Assembly (NCBI RefSeq): GCF_022809095.1 | Contig: NZ_JALAZE010000002.1 | Span: forward strand, 124,001 to 188,000 | From: Bacillus kexueae | GTDB lineage: Bacteria > Bacillota > Bacilli > Bacillales > Aeribacillaceae | DNA: 64,000 nt | Direction: 5' to 3' | Shown: positions 37,754 to 47,542 of the stretch, piece by piece | Numbering within the stretch: position 1 is the stretch's first letter | Layout of the letters: each line of letters starts with the position of its first letter | The notes under the pieces: model-generated | Told to the model about the DNA's origin: nothing | What the model saw: the letters and a program-made list of their open reading frames with translations, nothing else | Databases searched by the model: none | Position numbers and translations under genes: made by a program

Positions 37754-38861
37754 ATTTTCCTTTAATAAACGCCCAAATCTCTTCTAATACACCTACAGTA
37801 TAGAGTGTTTTGAGAAGGACAAGGGTAACAGGGCCAATCATGAGTCCGATGAAGCCGAATAATTTAAAGCCAATAAATAATGAAACTAACGTAAAAAAAG
37901 GATCGATTCCAATAGTATAAGAGATAATTTTCGGCTCAATGATTTGCCGAAATATTAACACGATGACATAGAGCACACCAATGCCAATTGCCGTTGGCAA
38001 ACTGCCGCTAAACGTTAAATAAATAATCCACGGTACAAAAATGAGCCCTGTACCCACGTAAGGGAGTAAGTCGACAAGCCCTATTAGAATAGCAATTGTA
38101 AGAGCGTAGTTTACGTTTAAGAAAATGAGACCTAAAAGGACAATTAAAGTTGTTATGGAGATAAGCGTAAGTTGTGCTTTAAGAAATCCGAAAAAGGCTT
38201 TTTGTAGTTCTGCAAAAACCGCAAAGCTGCTTTGCTTGGCACGTGCTGGGAGAATCTTACTAATTTGTCGTTTCCAACGGTTCCAATCTTTGCTAATAAA
38301 AAAGGTAGCTAATAGAGAAAAAATGAGAACAGTTGCTGTATTTGGGAACCAGGAAAGTAGCATCGGAATTCGTTCTAACGAGTCCTTTAGAAAGGCAGCG
38401 GTATTTGAGCCAACATGTTCCCCAAACGATTGAATATTTGATAAAATAGTCTCTTGTTGATTAATATCTAGTGACTGAAACATTTGAGCCATCGAGTGAT
38501 AGATTGGAAACAACTGTTTGGTCATAAACGCTTCTAAGTAAAGAACGAGCTTCTGGAAATGTTCGGGGACGACGGTTGCTAAATAAGTTGTGCCCTGAAT
38601 AATTTCGGCAATGATGAATGTAAAAAGCCCGATGATAAGAGAGAGAAGGATAACTAAAACGAAGAAAGTAGCAATACTTCTATTCAGTCTTGCCCTCTCC
38701 TCAAGAAACTGAACAACTGGATGAATAAAAAACGCGATGATAAATGCAATAAGAAAAGGGTAAATCAATGAAGACAAAAAATATAAAATCAAACCGCCAA
38801 TCACAATTACAAGTAAGGTGCCAAGAAGACGTAAAAGGCGGGTGAAAAGGATTCGGTCCAT
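37752..38861 (-). CDS. ytvI: AI-2E-family membrane protein YtvI
   Basis: A 369-residue polytopic protein of the AI-2E transporter/PerM family with about seven or eight transmembrane helices, for example RLLGTLLVIVIGGLILYFLS, TFFVLVILLSLIIGLFTFII and VLYVIVLIFRQIIEPKIIS. The family motif GLVDLLPYVGTGLIFVPW is present. In B. subtilis ytvI is a sporulation-expressed gene. The start follows AGGAGGCAG on the minus strand. Confidence 0.88.
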   Translation of the reverse strand: MDRILFTRLLRLLGTLLVIVIGGLILYFLSSLIYPFLIAFIIAFFIHPVVQFLEERARLNRSIATFFVLVILLSLIIGLFTFIIAEIIQGTTYLATVVPEHFQKLVLYLEAFMTKQLFPIYHSMAQMFQSLDINQQETILSNIQSFGEHVGSNTAAFLKDSLERIPMLLSWFPNTATVLIFSLLATFFISKDWNRWKRQISKILPARAKQSSFAVFAELQKAFFGFLKAQLTLISITTLIVLLGLIFLNVNYALTIAILIGLVDLLPYVGTGLIFVPWIIYLTFSGSLPTAIGIGVLYVIVLIFRQIIEPKIISYTIGIDPFFTLVSLFIGFKLFGFIGLMIGPVTLVLLKTLYTVGVLEEIWAFIKGK

Positions 38862-39018
38862 AACACTGCCTCCTATTTATAAATTCTTTTTTTTATGCAG
38901 AAATCGTTGAGGAGACAAAATAACAATTAGTAACAATGGCTTTTTAAAGGGTTGTACAACCATTATATACACGGAGTCTTTCAGACATGTTTAAGGAAGG
39001 AAAAGTGAGGAGAAAAAT

Positions 39019-39480
39019 ATGTTTAATCAGGCGTCATTATTTTTAATTTTATTATTGGTAATCGGGTTCATTGCAAAAAATCAATCATTAATGATTGCGG
39101 TATCTTTCTTGTTAGTAATCAAATGGATTGGGTTGGATGAAAAAATTTTTCCGTCTATTCAAAAGAGTGGGATTAACTGGGGAGTAACCGTCATTACCGT
39201 TGCCGTATTAGTTCCAATCGCAACAGGAGATATCGGTTTTAAACAATTAATAGAAAGTTTAAAATCACCATATGCATGGGTTGCACTACTTTCAGGTGTA
39301 GCCGTTGCCTTAATCGCTAAAAGTGGCCTTTCTTTATTATCGAACGACCCACACATTACAACCGCTCTTGTTTTCGGGACGATATTAGCTGTTGCACTTT
39401 TTAAAGGTGTTGCAGTTGGGCCGTTAATCGGAGCTGGGATCGCTTATTTAGCGATGCAACTCGTGAAAATTTTTCAATAA
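39019..39480 (+). CDS. ytwI: DUF441 membrane protein YtwI
   Basis: A 153-residue protein with four predicted transmembrane helices (SLFLILLLVIGFIAKNQS; INWGVTVITVAVLVPIATGD; PYAWVALLSGVAVALIAKSG; TALVFGTILAVALFKGVAVG). It matches the DUF441/UPF0756 group by pattern and position upstream of citZ. Function is unknown. GTGAGGAG precedes the ATG. Confidence 0.87.
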   Translation: MFNQASLFLILLLVIGFIAKNQSLMIAVSFLLVIKWIGLDEKIFPSIQKSGINWGVTVITVAVLVPIATGDIGFKQLIESLKSPYAWVALLSGVAVALIAKSGLSLLSNDPHITTALVFGTILAVALFKGVAVGPLIGAGIAYLAMQLVKIFQ

Positions 39481-39491
39481 AGTGTTTAGTC

Positions 39492-39524
39492 AGGGGCTGT
39501 CCAGAAAGTACAGTCCCTCTTTTT
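39492..39524 (+). terminator. Terminator of ytwI
   Basis: AGGGGCTGT / ACAGTCCCT stem followed by CTTTTT. It coincides with the end of an inverted second-family repeat. Confidence 0.78.
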
Positions 39525-39539
39525 ATCGTAAATCAAATT

Positions 39540-39725
39540 CGATTAATCTCTTCCGATGGCGACGCTTTCCGAAGGCACGGCCTGTCTAGTTACAGCTCTT
39601 AACGTCTATTGAATGATTTTCTCCCGTATGGACAGTCGCCTCAATTTTTCTAACGGACTCCTCAACTCATTTGTCTGCGGATCTTCGGTTCGTACTGTTG
39701 TCACTGGAGTCGCCCTCTTTCGCTT
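39540..39725 (-). repeat. Second interspersed repeat family, inverted copy
   Basis: Read on the minus strand it gives GGGCGACTCCAGTGACAACA, CCGAAGATCCGCAGAC, GAGTTGAGGAGTCCG, GAGGCGACTGTCC and TGCCTTCGGAAAGCGTCGCC, the same module order as the plus-strand copies at 15715 and 61222. Confidence 0.68.
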
Positions 39726-39946
39726 CAAGTATTTCATCAATTCATGGTCAACAAGCAACCATGTATGAGAATACCGCCTTTTTCACTCTCACCAATGTTG
39801 GTAAAAAAATTGTGATTTAACTTTAAATTTATTTTTTTAGTTTAATGAATGCACAAGTGATACTTGAGAAAAATAGAATTGTTGTCAAAAGTATTTAGCG
39901 ATTCGGTATGATGGTTATCTGACATAAGGAATACTTATTTAAAATT

Positions 39947-39961
39947 ATAAGTAATTGTTAT
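39947..39961 (+). promoter_or_regulatory. Candidate CcpC site upstream of citZ
   Basis: ATAAGTAATTGTTAT is a perfect ATAA-N7-TTAT dyad, the form described for CcpC, the LysR-type regulator of citB and citZ in B. subtilis. It lies about 83 bases upstream of the predicted start, and a further ATAA half-site lies at 40017-40020 between the -35 and -10. AT-rich DNA raises the chance of coincidence. Confidence 0.5.
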
Positions 39962-40001
39962 TAAAATAATAATTTTCTTAAAAAATATCTTATTTAACGG
40001 A

Positions 40002-40030
40002 TTCACAAAAGTCTGATAATTGTTTATAAT
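40002..40030 (+). promoter_or_regulatory. Sigma-A promoter of citZ
   Basis: TTCACA (40002-40007), 17-base spacer, TATAAT (40025-40030); initiation near 40037, giving a leader of about 186 bases. Confidence 0.7.
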
Positions 40031-40111
40031 AAAGATGAACAACCAATTACTAGAATTCTTTTCATTTGTTGTTACGTTTCCCGTGATTTTTTCTTTTTTT
40101 CAAAAAAGAAA

Positions 40112-40125
40112 TGTAAGCATTTTCT
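40112..40125 (+). promoter_or_regulatory. Candidate downstream cre in the citZ leader
   Basis: TGTAAGCATTTTCT matches 12 of 14 positions of the cre consensus and lies about 75 bases after the predicted start. B. subtilis citZ is repressed by CcpA through a site downstream of its promoter, which fits. Confidence 0.5.
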
Positions 40126-40222
40126 TTTTTCGTTTGAAATGAGCAAACGCTCGATAATAGTATTCCATAAACACTCACAAGAAGGATGAGGAGAATACTG
40201 ATGTAGAAAAGGAGAGATGTAT

Positions 40223-41341
40223 ATGACAGCAACACGCGGTCTAGAAGGGGTAGTAGCCACTACTTCATCAATTAGTTCAATTATTGACGATACATTAACG
40301 TATGTAGGATACAACATTGATGACTTAGCAGAAAATGCAAGCTTTGAAGAGGTTGTCTATTTATTATGGCATCGTCAGCTTCCAAACGCTGAACAATTAC
40401 ATACGCTAAAAAAAGAGCTTGCTTCAAATGCTAAAATCCCAGCGGAGTTAGTAGAGCATTTGAAATCATACCCGATCAATTCGGTGCACCCAATGGCAGC
40501 GCTCCGCACAGCGATTTCATTTCTTGGACTATTTGATGAAGAAGCGGATGAAATGTCACAGGAAGCTAACTATCGCAAAGCAATTCGTCTTCAAGCAAAG
40601 ATTTCCACAATCGTTACTGCATTTGCTCGAATTCGCAAAGGGCTAGAGCCGGTAGAACCACGTGAGGATTTAGGTTTTGCTGCTAATTTCCTTTACATGT
40701 TAACTGGAAATGAGCCAGATGAAGTTGCAGTCGAAGCATTTAATAAGGCTCTCGTATTGCATGCCGATCACGAATTAAATGCATCAACATTTACATCCCG
40801 TGTCTGCGTGGCAACATTATCTGATGTTTATTCTGGTGTTACAGCGGCAATTAGTGCTCTAAAAGGTCCTTTACATGGTGGGGCAAATGAGCGTGTAATG
40901 AAGATGCTCACTGAAATTGGTGAAGTTGAGCATGTAGAATCATATATTCGAGAGAAGTTAGATCGAAAAGAGAAAATTATGGGCTTTGGTCATCGCGTAT
41001 ACCGTAAAGGAGATCCACGTGCCAAGCACTTAAAAGAAATGTCAAGGAGATTGACGAGCATTACTGGAGAATCTAAATGGTATGATATGTCTACAAAGAT
41101 TGAGTCCATTGTAACAGGAGAAAAATCATTGCCGCCAAATGTGGACTTCTACTCAGCGTCGGTTTATCACAGTTTAGGAATTGATCATGATTTATTCACA
41201 CCTATTTTCGCGGTGAGTCGTGTATCTGGCTGGTTAGCTCATATCCTTGAACAATATGACAACAATCGTTTAATCCGTCCTCGTGCTGATTACGTTGGAC
41301 CGGAAAAGCAAGCTTACGTACCAATCGATGAGCGTAACTAA
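40223..41341 (+). CDS. citZ: Citrate synthase
   Basis: Condenses acetyl-CoA and oxaloacetate, the first TCA step. The 372-residue protein begins MTATRGLEGVVATTSS; the start at 40223 follows GGAGAG, while ATG 40217 is too close. Catalytic motifs are GPLHGGANE and IMGFGHRVYRKGDPRA (the two His) and VDFYSASVYHSLG (Asp). icd follows after 180 bases with its own AGGAGGG site; citZ-icd-mdh is the classic Bacillus TCA cluster. Confidence 0.97.
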   Translation: MTATRGLEGVVATTSSISSIIDDTLTYVGYNIDDLAENASFEEVVYLLWHRQLPNAEQLHTLKKELASNAKIPAELVEHLKSYPINSVHPMAALRTAISFLGLFDEEADEMSQEANYRKAIRLQAKISTIVTAFARIRKGLEPVEPREDLGFAANFLYMLTGNEPDEVAVEAFNKALVLHADHELNASTFTSRVCVATLSDVYSGVTAAISALKGPLHGGANERVMKMLTEIGEVEHVESYIREKLDRKEKIMGFGHRVYRKGDPRAKHLKEMSRRLTSITGESKWYDMSTKIESIVTGEKSLPPNVDFYSASVYHSLGIDHDLFTPIFAVSRVSGWLAHILEQYDNNRLIRPRADYVGPEKQAYVPIDERN

Positions 41342-41521
41342 TGTCAAATAAATATGGGAGGAATTTTCCTTCAGATAAGTTGAACGCAAAGTTTACTTCA
41401 GTTTTGCGGACTTGTTAGAACTTCTTGTCAAAATATTTATTGGAAGATGAGAAGGGTCTGAAGTAAAGGGAATTCCTCTCTTCCAAATAACTTATACATA
41501 TCTATTTAGGAGGGAATAATC

Positions 41522-42793
41522 GTGGCAGAAGGTCAAAAAATTACAGTAACTAATGGTGTACTAAACGTTCCAAACAATCCAATCATCCCGTTCATCGAAG
41601 GAGATGGGACAGGCCCTGATATTTGGAGAGCCGCTTCAAGAGTGTTAGAAGCAGCGGTTGAAAAAGCATACAATGGCGAGAAGAAAATTGTTTGGAAAGA
41701 AGTATTAGCTGGGGAAAAAGCTTTTAACCAAACAGGTGAGTGGCTACCAGCAGAAACATTAGATGTTATTCGTGATTATACCATTGCGATTAAAGGACCA
41801 TTAACGACTCCAGTAGGTGGAGGAATTCGTTCTTTAAACGTAGCACTTCGCCAAGAACTTGATTTATTTGTATGTCTGCGTCCTGTTCGCTACTTTGAAG
41901 GGGTACCTTCTCCAGTAAAACGCCCAGAAGATACAGACATGGTTATTTTCCGTGAGAATACAGAAGATATTTACGCAGGTATAGAATATGCAAAAGGCAC
42001 AGAAGAAGTGCAAAAGGTAATCAACTTCTTAAAAAATGAAATGGGCGTGAATAAAATTCGCTTCCCAGAAACATCCGGTATCGGAATTAAGCCTGTTTCG
42101 GAAGAAGGAACAAAACGTCTAGTTCGTGCTGCCATTAATTATGCCATTGAGCATGGTCGAAAATCCGTAACACTTGTTCATAAAGGGAACATCATGAAGT
42201 TTACGGAAGGTGCTTTCAAAAATTGGGGTTATGAACTAGCTGAGCAAGAATTCGGTGACAAAGTATTTACATGGGCAGAATACGATCGCATTGTGGAGAA
42301 AGAAGGAAAAGACGCTGCCAATAAAGCTCAGGATGAAGCAGTTGCAGCAGGAAAAATTATCGTAAAAGATGCCATTGCAGATATCTTCCTTCAACAAATT
42401 TTAACTCGTCCTCGTGAGTTTGATGTTGTTGCTACGATGAATTTAAACGGTGACTATATTTCAGATGCGCTGGCAGCTCAAGTTGGTGGAATCGGTATTG
42501 CTCCTGGTGCGAACATTAACTATGAAACAGGACATGCAATCTTTGAAGCTACGCATGGTACAGCTCCGAAATACGCTGGATTAGACAAGGTTAATCCGTC
42601 ATCTGTCATCCTTTCTGGTGTTTTAATGCTTGAGCATTTAGGATGGACTGAAGCAGCGGAATTAGTGATTAAATCAATGGAAAAAACGATTGCTTCTAAA
42701 GTTGTAACGTATGATTTTGCTCGACTAATGGATGGCGCAACTGAAGTAAAATGTTCTGAATTTGGAGATGCACTTATCCGAAACATGGACTAA
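41522..42793 (+). CDS. icd: Isocitrate dehydrogenase (NADP)
   Basis: Oxidatively decarboxylates isocitrate to 2-oxoglutarate. The 423-residue protein has [13 protein letters not shown] with the substrate-binding, regulatory Ser, [14 protein letters not shown] and [19 protein letters not shown] near the C-terminus. Start is GTG after AGGAGGG. A GCTGCTTAAGCAGC hairpin follows the stop, without a strong T-tail, so read-through to mdh is expected. Confidence 0.97.
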   Translation: MAEGQKITVTNGVLNVPNNPIIPFIEGDGTGPDIWRAASRVLEAAVEKAYNGEKKIVWKEVLAGEKAFNQTGEWLPAETLDVIRDYTIAIKGPLTTPVGGGIRSLNVALRQELDLFVCLRPVRYFEGVPSPVKRPEDTDMVIFRENTEDIYAGIEYAKGTEEVQKVINFLKNEMGVNKIRFPETSGIGIKPVSEEGTKRLVRAAINYAIEHGRKSVTLVHKGNIMKFTEGAFKNWGYELAEQEFGDKVFTWAEYDRIVEKEGKDAANKAQDEAVAAGKIIVKDAIADIFLQQILTRPREFDVVATMNLNGDYISDALAAQVGGIGIAPGANINYETGHAIFEATHGTAPKYAGLDKVNPSSVILSGVLMLEHLGWTEAAELVIKSMEKTIASKVVTYDFARLMDGATEVKCSEFGDALIRNMD

Positions 42794-42881
42794 TTGAGAA
42801 TGGGGGCTGCTTAAGCAGCTTCCTCTCTTTCCTATAATGAGGATAGGAAAAGCATTTCGACAGTAAAGGGGTTGTCAAAAA

Positions 42882-43817
42882 ATGATGAAGCGGAGAAAGA
42901 TTTCTGTCATTGGAGCAGGATTTACAGGGGCAACAACTGCTTTTTTACTTGCACAAAAAGAACTCGGGGATATTGTATTAGTAGATATTCCACAAGCAGA
43001 AAATCCAACGAAGGGGAAAGCATTGGACATGCTTGAGGCAAGTCCAGTACAGGGGTTTGATGCAAATATTATCGGCACATCCAACTACGAAGATACGGCG
43101 AACTCAGATATAGTTGTCATTACGGCGGGAATTGCTCGTAAGCCTGGAATGAGCCGAGATGATTTAGTTCAAACAAACCAAAAGGTTATGAAAAGTGTGA
43201 CGAGTGAAGTGGTCAAGCATTCTCCTGACTGTATCATCATTGTATTAACGAATCCGGTTGATGCTATGACTTATACGGTCTTTCAAGAATCTGGATTTCC
43301 GAAGCATCGTGTAATCGGTCAATCAGGGGTTTTAGATACAGCTCGTTTCCGTACATTTGTTGCACAAGAATTAAATTTATCTGTAAAAGATATTACAGGG
43401 TTTGTTCTTGGGGGACACGGAGATGACATGGTTCCATTAGTTCGTTATTCGTATGCAGGTGGAATACCTCTAGAAAAGCTAATTTCAAAGGATCGCTTAG
43501 ATGCGATTGTGGAAAGAACACGTAAAGGTGGAGGCGAAATCGTTAACTTATTAGGAAACGGAAGTGCCTATTACGCACCAGCTGCTTCCTTAGTCGAAAT
43601 GGTTGAAGCCATAGTTAAAGATCAACGCCGAGTATTACCTACGATTGCCTACTTAGAAGGGGAATATGGCTTCGAAGGTATATATCTCGGAGTGCCAACA
43701 ATTTTAGGTGGAAAAGGATTAGAGGAAATTATTGAGCTTGACTTAACCGATGATGAGAAAGCTGCATTACAAAAATCCGCTGATTCTGTTAAAAATGTCA
43801 TGAAGGTATTAGTGTAG
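42882..43817 (+). CDS. mdh: Malate dehydrogenase (lactate-dehydrogenase-like type)
   Basis: Oxidises malate to oxaloacetate with NAD. The 311-residue protein has the N-terminal [12 protein letters not shown] nucleotide loop, [16 protein letters not shown] with the mobile-loop Arg, [10 protein letters not shown] and the catalytic His in [13 protein letters not shown]. Two adjacent ATGs (42882, 42885) follow GGGG; the first is given. Third gene of the citZ cluster. Confidence 0.97.
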   Translation: MMKRRKISVIGAGFTGATTAFLLAQKELGDIVLVDIPQAENPTKGKALDMLEASPVQGFDANIIGTSNYEDTANSDIVVITAGIARKPGMSRDDLVQTNQKVMKSVTSEVVKHSPDCIIIVLTNPVDAMTYTVFQESGFPKHRVIGQSGVLDTARFRTFVAQELNLSVKDITGFVLGGHGDDMVPLVRYSYAGGIPLEKLISKDRLDAIVERTRKGGGEIVNLLGNGSAYYAPAASLVEMVEAIVKDQRRVLPTIAYLEGEYGFEGIYLGVPTILGGKGLEEIIELDLTDDEKAALQKSADSVKNVMKVLV

Positions 43818-43860
43818 GTGTTGAAGGGGCAATCACTGCCCCTCCTAATGAAGAGAAATT

Positions 43861-43874
43861 TGTAAGCGATTTCA
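43861..43874 (+). promoter_or_regulatory. Perfect-consensus cre between mdh and the MaoC-like gene
   Basis: TGTAAGCGATTTCA fits all 14 positions of TGWAANCGNTNWCA. It starts 44 bases after the mdh stop and ends 25 bases before the next start. It could block read-through from citZ-icd-mdh, or repress a local promoter, under glucose excess. Confidence 0.65.
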
Positions 43875-43899
43875 ACAATACGAATAGGTGGTGGAATAC

Positions 43900-44376
43900 A
43901 TGTTATTAGGAAAAAAACGAAAGCTTGGTCGACAAATTGAGGAAATGAGTGTAGGAGAAAAGTTAACTTTAACGGAAAAAATCGAAGACAAAGACATTCT
44001 ATTATACTTAGGGTTAACAAATGATGCTAATCCATTATTTATCCAGCATGATTTTGCTTCGCAAACGACGTTTAAAAAGCCAGTTGTTCCAACAATCATG
44101 TTGACGGGTATTGTAGCATCAGCGATCTCGAAATATTTACCAGGACCAGGTAGTTATATAAAATCCCAATCATTATCGTTCCCTTTACCTGTCTATCATT
44201 ATAGTGTTGTCCATTTTCTCTTTGAAGTGAAGGAAATTGATATCAAAGCAAATGAAGCTGTAATTGAAGTAATTGGTAAAAATGAAGAAGAAAAAGAAGT
44301 TGTTCAAGGTGTTTTAACCGTTTGTCCACCTAAGCAAATCGATACGATGAACGGACGAGCACTCGAAAATTTCTGA
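43900..44376 (+). CDS. MaoC-like hotdog-fold protein
   Basis: A 158-residue protein with the MaoC dehydratase pattern: KLTLTEKIEDKDILLYLGLT then NDANPLFIQHDFASQTTF (the D-x-N-P-x-H-x-D region, here with F-I-Q-H), PVVPTIMLTGIV and a C-terminal beta stretch. MaoC proteins hydrate enoyl-CoA esters, but the substrate here is unknown. ATG 43900 with GGTGG upstream is preferred over GTG 43888. The gene is not present between mdh and phoP in B. subtilis. A perfect cre lies upstream. Confidence 0.78.
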   Translation: MLLGKKRKLGRQIEEMSVGEKLTLTEKIEDKDILLYLGLTNDANPLFIQHDFASQTTFKKPVVPTIMLTGIVASAISKYLPGPGSYIKSQSLSFPLPVYHYSVVHFLFEVKEIDIKANEAVIEVIGKNEEEKEVVQGVLTVCPPKQIDTMNGRALENF

Positions 44377-44390
44377 TGATTCGAACATTT

Positions 44391-44440
44391 AAGGTGTGTA
44401 AATAGTTCATTTCATATGGGCTAATTACACACCTTTTTTT
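44391..44440 (+). terminator. Terminator after the MaoC-like gene
   Basis: AAGGTGTGTAA / TTACACACCTT stem, 23-base loop, then seven T. The remaining gap to phoP holds one ATTGTTGCTTT element and no convincing gene. Confidence 0.85.
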
Positions 44441-44697
44441 GGTTAGGAAATTGGTGAATGGATGCAGGGTGGAGTTTTAACGATATAGAAGTAGGTGTAG
44501 CTAAAGACACTCTACAATGGCGACCTAATGTGACAATTCATTTTACGAAAGCGTTGGAATAGTTGTAAAATGAAGGAATCAATACAACAAAGGTTGTCTA
44601 AGTTGTTTTTCTTTCGTTAAAATAAAAGTTAGTAAATAAACACTTTACCGAAGTGATAACTTTTAATCTTATACACTTCGAGATTTATTTTCGTTCA

Positions 44698-44866
44698 AAG
44701 GCTTTTTTCTAAAGGGTTGTTGCTTTAGTACATTGTACAGAATTGTATTTACACGATGTAATGGAGCGGAAGACATATGACTCCTGCGGGATGTAGAGAA
44801 AAACAAGTGTCTAGAGCGCAATGTACAGAATTCATTTGAAAAATGTCTGAAAAAGCAACAATATTT
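44698..44866 (+). repeat. ATTGTTGCTTT repeat element, copy 2 (MITE-like)
   Basis: Left end AAGGCTTTTTTCTAAAGGGT then TGTTGCTTTAGTACATTG; the right end reads GTCTGAAAAAGCAACAAT, so the element carries short inverted ends (TTGTTGCTTT / AAAGCAACAA). The left half matches 21171-21243; the right half is inverted relative to that copy. The middle has GACTCCTGCGGGATG, like the second repeat family. Confidence 0.62.
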
Positions 44867-44945
44867 AATATGAAAAACAATTGGCATTTAAATAAATTTA
44901 TTTCTTGGATAAGGGGAAATTTGACAAGAAAGTTGGATGATCATT

Positions 44946-45671
44946 ATGGGTAAAAAAGTTTTAGTTGTTGATGATGAGCAATCGATTGTAACGCTTCTTC
45001 AATACAATTTAGAGCAGGCTGGGTTTGAAGTAATAACAGCTTCTGACGGTCAAGAAGGTTACAATAAAGCGCTTGAAGAGTCACCAAACATGATTATTTT
45101 GGATCTTATGCTACCGAGCATGGATGGTATGGAAGTGTGTAAACAACTCCGTCAACAAAAAGTAGGTACACCAATCTTAATGCTTACAGCAAAAGATGAT
45201 GAATTTGATAAAGTATTAGGATTAGAACTTGGGGCTGATGATTATTTGACAAAGCCGTTTAGTCCTCGAGAAGTCGTAGCGCGCGTGAAAGCGATATTAA
45301 GACGTGTCGCAGCATCAGTTCAATCACAAGAAACGAAAACAGTTGATAATAATCCGAATCAAATTACAATCGGTGAATTGAAAATTATGCCAGAGCATTA
45401 TGAGGCTTATTTTGCAAATGAGCATTTAGACTTAACTCCTAAGGAATTTGAGTTGTTACTATACTTAGGGAAACATAAGGGAAGGGTATTGACACGAGAT
45501 CAATTGCTAAGTGCTGTTTGGAACTATGATTTTGCTGGTGATACGAGAATTGTTGATGTTCATATTAGTCATTTACGAGAAAAAATTGAACGAAACACGA
45601 AAAAACCTGTTTATATTAAGACAATTCGTGGATTAGGCTACAAGTTGGAGGAACCAAAGCTAAATGACTAA
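44946..45671 (+). CDS. phoP: Phosphate response regulator PhoP
   Basis: OmpR-family regulator of the phosphate-starvation response. The 241-residue protein has the receiver domain with the acidic pocket DDE and the phosphorylated D53 (ILDLMLPSMDG), the conserved Lys in DYLTKPFSPRE, and a C-terminal winged helix (LTPKEFELLLYLGKHKGRVL ... VDVHISHLREKIE). It overlaps phoR by eight bases. ATG 44946 is chosen by homology (MGKKVLVVDDE); the ribosome binding site is weak. Confidence 0.95.
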   Translation: MGKKVLVVDDEQSIVTLLQYNLEQAGFEVITASDGQEGYNKALEESPNMIILDLMLPSMDGMEVCKQLRQQKVGTPILMLTAKDDEFDKVLGLELGADDYLTKPFSPREVVARVKAILRRVAASVQSQETKTVDNNPNQITIGELKIMPEHYEAYFANEHLDLTPKEFELLLYLGKHKGRVLTRDQLLSAVWNYDFAGDTRIVDVHISHLREKIERNTKKPVYIKTIRGLGYKLEEPKLND

Positions 45672-47415
45672 ATTTCGTTCTCGACTATTATTTGCATTAA
45701 CCACTTTAATAATTGCTGTTTTAGTTGCGCTTGGCTTAATTTTAGGGCAACTGTTTAATTCTTTCTATTTGCGGACTTTTGAAGAGCGATTTGAAAAGGA
45801 AGTTTTGCTTATCGAGCAATTATTGGAGTCAAATGAAATCGAGGTAGAAGAGCTAATAGAAGTGGCTCATACGACATTAAACTCCCAAGTCATTCTGTAT
45901 GATGCCAATGGAAACGTTATGTACCAGTCTAAGGGTTCATATAATCAAGAACAAACAATTGGCGATTTAATTATTGCAAACTATCGGAATGAAACAGAGG
46001 GATTTCGTATTTGGGAAAAAGGAAATGAAGTATTTTATTACGGCTACCCTATTGTAAAAGGTAAAGAGATAGAAGGGTATCTCGTTCTCGGTGCTCCGGT
46101 AAACGCGTTAAAGTCGATGAGCAAAGACGTATGGTTTTTACTCATTGCCAGTTTAGGTCTAGCATTTCTTGTTATTCTTATTTTAGGAGTTCGAATAACG
46201 AGAGAGTATACGAAACCGATTGAATCTGCAACAAAGGTCGCCATTGAATTGGCAAAAGGGAACTATAAAGCAAGAACGTATGAACAAGATTTAGATGAAA
46301 CGGGAATGTTAAGTCAAGCTCTTAATGTACTTGCTCGTAACTTGCAGGATATGACCCGTGCTCAGGAGATGCAACATGATCGACTGCAAACACTTATTGA
46401 AAATATGGGGAGCGGCCTTATATTAATTGATGGAAGAGGTTACGTAAATCTCGTAAATAAAGCTTATAAAGAGTTGTTTCAAGTTAAAGCAGAAGATTTT
46501 CTATATAGACTTTACTATAATGTTTTCGCTCATAAAGAGGTTTCCGATTTAGTTGAGGAAGTATTTATGACTGAATCAAAAATTCGGAAACATTTAATGC
46601 TCCCGCTAGGTCTCGAACGGAGACACTTTGAAGTTTATGGAGCTCCAATTATCGGTAACAACGATGAGTGGAAAGGAATCGTTCTTGTTTTCCATGATAT
46701 TACCGAGTTGAAAAAGCTAGAGCAAATGAGAAAAGACTTTGTGGCGAATGTTTCGCATGAACTGAAAACACCGATTACTTCAATCAAAGGCTTTTCTGAA
46801 ACATTGCTAGATGGAGCGATGGAACATCGGGAAACATTAGAATCCTTTTTATCCATCATTTTAAAAGAGAGTGAGCGTTTACAATCTCTCATTCAGGATT
46901 TATTGGATTTATCTAAAATAGAGCAGCAAGGGTTTAAACTAAACATCCAACCTTGTAATATCGGTGAAATTTTAGAAGAAATTTATACTTTGTTGGAAGG
47001 GAAAGCGAATGAGCGGAACATCCATCTTACATTAGTAGTCCCAGCTCAAAAAGGACTAATTCAAGGGGATCCTTACAGGTTAAAGCAAATCTTTATTAAT
47101 TTAGTAAATAATGCCATTATGTACACGAAGCCTGATGGGGATGTAATTCTCGAACTTGAGTATGTTAACGGTGAAACAGTTGTCAGAGTAAAAGATACAG
47201 GGATTGGCATCGCCAAAGATGAGTTGCCACGTATATTTGAAAGATTTTACCGTATTGATAAAGCGAGAGCGAGAAACTCTGGAGGAACAGGACTTGGATT
47301 AGCAATTGTTAAACATTTAGTTGAAGCTCATTCGGCAGATATTCAAGTAGAGAGTGAATTGGGTGAAGGGACTGTCTTTACAATAACCTTTCAAACAGAA
47401 AAATTAATAGGTTAG
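45664..47415 (+). CDS. phoR: Phosphate sensor histidine kinase PhoR
   Basis: Membrane kinase partner of PhoP, 583 residues. Two transmembrane helices (about 6-27 and 158-180) flank an extracytoplasmic sensor region; then HAMP (about 181-235), PAS (about 245-350), HisKA with phosphorylated H365 in NVSHELKTPITS, and the ATPase domain (NLVNNAIMYT, DTGIGIAKDE, GGTGLGLAIVKHL). The start overlaps phoP, giving coupled synthesis. A strong terminator follows. Confidence 0.96.
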   Translation: MTKFRSRLLFALTTLIIAVLVALGLILGQLFNSFYLRTFEERFEKEVLLIEQLLESNEIEVEELIEVAHTTLNSQVILYDANGNVMYQSKGSYNQEQTIGDLIIANYRNETEGFRIWEKGNEVFYYGYPIVKGKEIEGYLVLGAPVNALKSMSKDVWFLLIASLGLAFLVILILGVRITREYTKPIESATKVAIELAKGNYKARTYEQDLDETGMLSQALNVLARNLQDMTRAQEMQHDRLQTLIENMGSGLILIDGRGYVNLVNKAYKELFQVKAEDFLYRLYYNVFAHKEVSDLVEEVFMTESKIRKHLMLPLGLERRHFEVYGAPIIGNNDEWKGIVLVFHDITELKKLEQMRKDFVANVSHELKTPITSIKGFSETLLDGAMEHRETLESFLSIILKESERLQSLIQDLLDLSKIEQQGFKLNIQPCNIGEILEEIYTLLEGKANERNIHLTLVVPAQKGLIQGDPYRLKQIFINLVNNAIMYTKPDGDVILELEYVNGETVVRVKDTGIGIAKDELPRIFERFYRIDKARARNSGGTGLGLAIVKHLVEAHSADIQVESELGEGTVFTITFQTEKLIG

Positions 47416-47507
47416 TTTACAATATTTTTACAACTAATTTATTTTAAATTAATAATAGTCTGTTAAGATAATACATGAAAACCCCTTCATCCAAGGAGCC
47501 AATCGTT

Positions 47508-47541
47508 GACGAGAACATGAATGTGTTCTCGTCCTTTTTTT
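47508..47541 (+). terminator. Terminator of phoPR
   Basis: GACGAGAACA / TGTTCTCGTC stem and seven T, abutting repeat copy F. Confidence 0.93.
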
Positions 47542-47542
47542 G

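Noticed and set aside
42804-42825. GCTGCTTAAGCAGC hairpin after icd
   Set aside because: Considered as a terminator, but it lacks a continuous T-tail, and citZ-icd-mdh are expected to be transcribed through; noted under icd only.
44458-44562. Possible 34-codon ORF (MDAGWSFNDIEVGVAKDTLQ...)
   Set aside because: A GGTGA sits next to the ATG, but the product is very short, unrecognised and lies in a terminator/repeat gap. It might be a gene remnant, but there is no evidence beyond the frame.
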